From the NCBI GenBank assembly GCA_934457515.1, contig CAKSHV010000007.1, forward strand, positions 1 through 14,335: a DNA stretch of 14,335 nucleotides, in the 5' to 3' direction. Origin of the DNA: an uncultured Clostridia bacterium (GTDB lineage: Bacteria; Bacillota; Clostridia; RGIG6154). Positions 13,636-14,335 of this stretch are shown piece by piece. The first letter of the stretch is position 1, and each line of letters starts with the position of its first letter. Under the pieces are notes generated by a model, which worked only from the letters and a program-made list of their open reading frames with translations, was not told the DNA's origin and did no database searches. The position numbers were made by a program, and so were the translations under genes.

Positions 13636-14335
13636 TCAGTATCTTATTGTAAGCTGTCTAAACGTTTCATTCCATTCAAGCTCGGCGCCGAGTCCGTCCG
13701 AAAGAAGAGATGCGGGGATAAACAGCGCGTCGTTTTCGGTGGTGGGGTAGCACTTTAATTTGTAATAATTGCCGTTTACAATCGAGTGCGTGTCATACGC
13801 CCAAACCGATATGGTATTGTCGCCCGCGTAAATGTCCGCACGGCCGAATCCGTCGTTTTCGTCCCAGTTGATATAGGCATTCATGTGCTGCAAAACCGCC
13901 TTTGCGGGGATTAACACTTCGTGCGCCTCGGCATTGTAAATTGTGTTTGCGGGCGCGGTGTATTTCACGCCGTTTACCCACACGGTGTTATACCCTTCGG
14001 TCAGCACAATTTCGTTTGCAAGCTTTGGTTTCGCATCGGCGTAAATTTCCATAACGCGGTCGTAATCGGCTGCATAGTCATAAAAATATACCTCGTCTAA
14101 AACCGCGTTGATGTTGCTGCCTACGCCTCTGCCGATTGAAAACGGCTGGTTTGTGTTTGCAATGCTTTCATAATTTTGCAGCTGCTCGGGCAGCATTTCG
14201 GTGGACGAAAGCGCGCCGTCTATATAGTAGGATAAATAGGTTTTGCTGAACACAACCGCTATATGATGCCAGCCTTTCATCAGCCGCTCGGGGGTGAACA
14301 CATAGCCGGTTGCAAAGGAATAGGAGGAATAGGAA
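13636..14335 (-). CDS. C-terminal part of a LamG plus stalk-domain surface protein (5' end beyond window)
   Basis: The reading frame is open to the right edge, so only the C-terminal 233 residues or so are seen. The first part contains a laminin-G/concanavalin-like lectin fold: GWHHIAVVFSKTYLSYYIDG and, further on, FSIGRGV, LDEVYFYDYA, the classic end of a LamG_3-type domain that binds glycans or serves as a spacer. The second half (about 110 residues) is a copper-amine-oxidase-N-like stalk region with NGVKY, VLIPAKAVLQHMNAYINWDE and FIPASLLSDGLGAELEWNE, finishing LTIRY. No membrane anchor is visible at this end. A GTG at 14301 is not the true start, since the LamG domain extends upstream of it. 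Probably a secreted or wall-associated protein, possibly glycan-binding or glycan-degrading, with any catalytic domain out of view. Confidence 0.8.
   Translation of the reverse strand, partial: SYSSYSFATGYVFTPERLMKGWHHIAVVFSKTYLSYYIDGALSSTEMLPEQLQNYESIANTNQPFSIGRGVGSNINAVLDEVYFYDYAADYDRVMEIYADAKPKLANEIVLTEGYNTVWVNGVKYTAPANTIYNAEAHEVLIPAKAVLQHMNAYINWDENDGFGRADIYAGDNTISVWAYDTHSIVNGNYYKLKCYPTTENDALFIPASLLSDGLGAELEWNETFRQLTIRY

Noticed and set aside
14299..14301. GTG as start of the LamG/stalk gene
   Set aside because: The frame is open upstream to the window edge, and a LamG domain cannot begin a few residues before GWHHIAV. It is an internal valine.

Overview
The window looks like a chromosomal segment of an anaerobic, endospore-forming member of the Clostridia (Firmicutes/Bacillota). 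The support is the conserved yybS-gdpP-rplI-dnaB gene order, a spoVAC-spoVAD-spoVAE sporulation operon, a T-box riboswitch, strong AGGAGG-type ribosome binding sites, consensus sigma-A promoters, and surface proteins with copper-amine-oxidase-N-like (stalk) domains. The genus cannot be told from this sequence.

Layout. (1) 1-3825, minus strand: a housekeeping operon read right to left: a DUF2232 membrane protein (yybS-like), the c-di-AMP phosphodiesterase gdpP, ribosomal protein bL9 (rplI) and the start of replicative helicase dnaB, which is cut by the window edge. One sigma-A promoter lies upstream. (2) 3865-4485, plus: a small DMT/DUF606 membrane protein behind a leader of about 170 nt with several stem-loops. 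(3) 4469-5134, minus: uracil-DNA glycosylase, tail-to-tail with the previous gene and overlapping it by 17 nt. (4) 5204-6398, plus: a TVP38/TMEM64 (VTT) membrane protein overlapping smpB, from a promoter back-to-back with that of ung. (5) 6418-10136, plus: a promoter, a T-box leader of about 380 nt whose specifier loop reads UAC (tyrosine), a terminator, then a sodium:solute symporter and an AMP-forming acyl-CoA ligase in a tight two-gene operon. (6) 10202-11459: an XRE-type repressor divergent from a secreted protein with two stalk-type repeats. (7) 11464-11612: five consecutive stem-loops. (8) 11700-13511, minus: spoVAC-spoVAD-spoVAE, for dipicolinate uptake into the forespore. (9) 13564-14335, minus: a terminator and the C-terminal part of a LamG plus stalk-domain protein running off the right edge.

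The most interesting unit is region 5. Uncharged tRNA-Tyr is predicted to switch on an Na+-coupled importer and a CoA ligase, although neither is a tyrosine biosynthetic enzyme or an aminoacyl-tRNA synthetase. A working idea, which is inference only, is salvage of a tyrosine-related aromatic acid: uptake, CoA activation, then reductive carboxylation and transamination to tyrosine by enzymes encoded elsewhere. A simpler alternative is that the symporter imports tyrosine itself and the ligase handles a related acid.

No IS element, CRISPR array, tRNA, rRNA or phage gene was seen.
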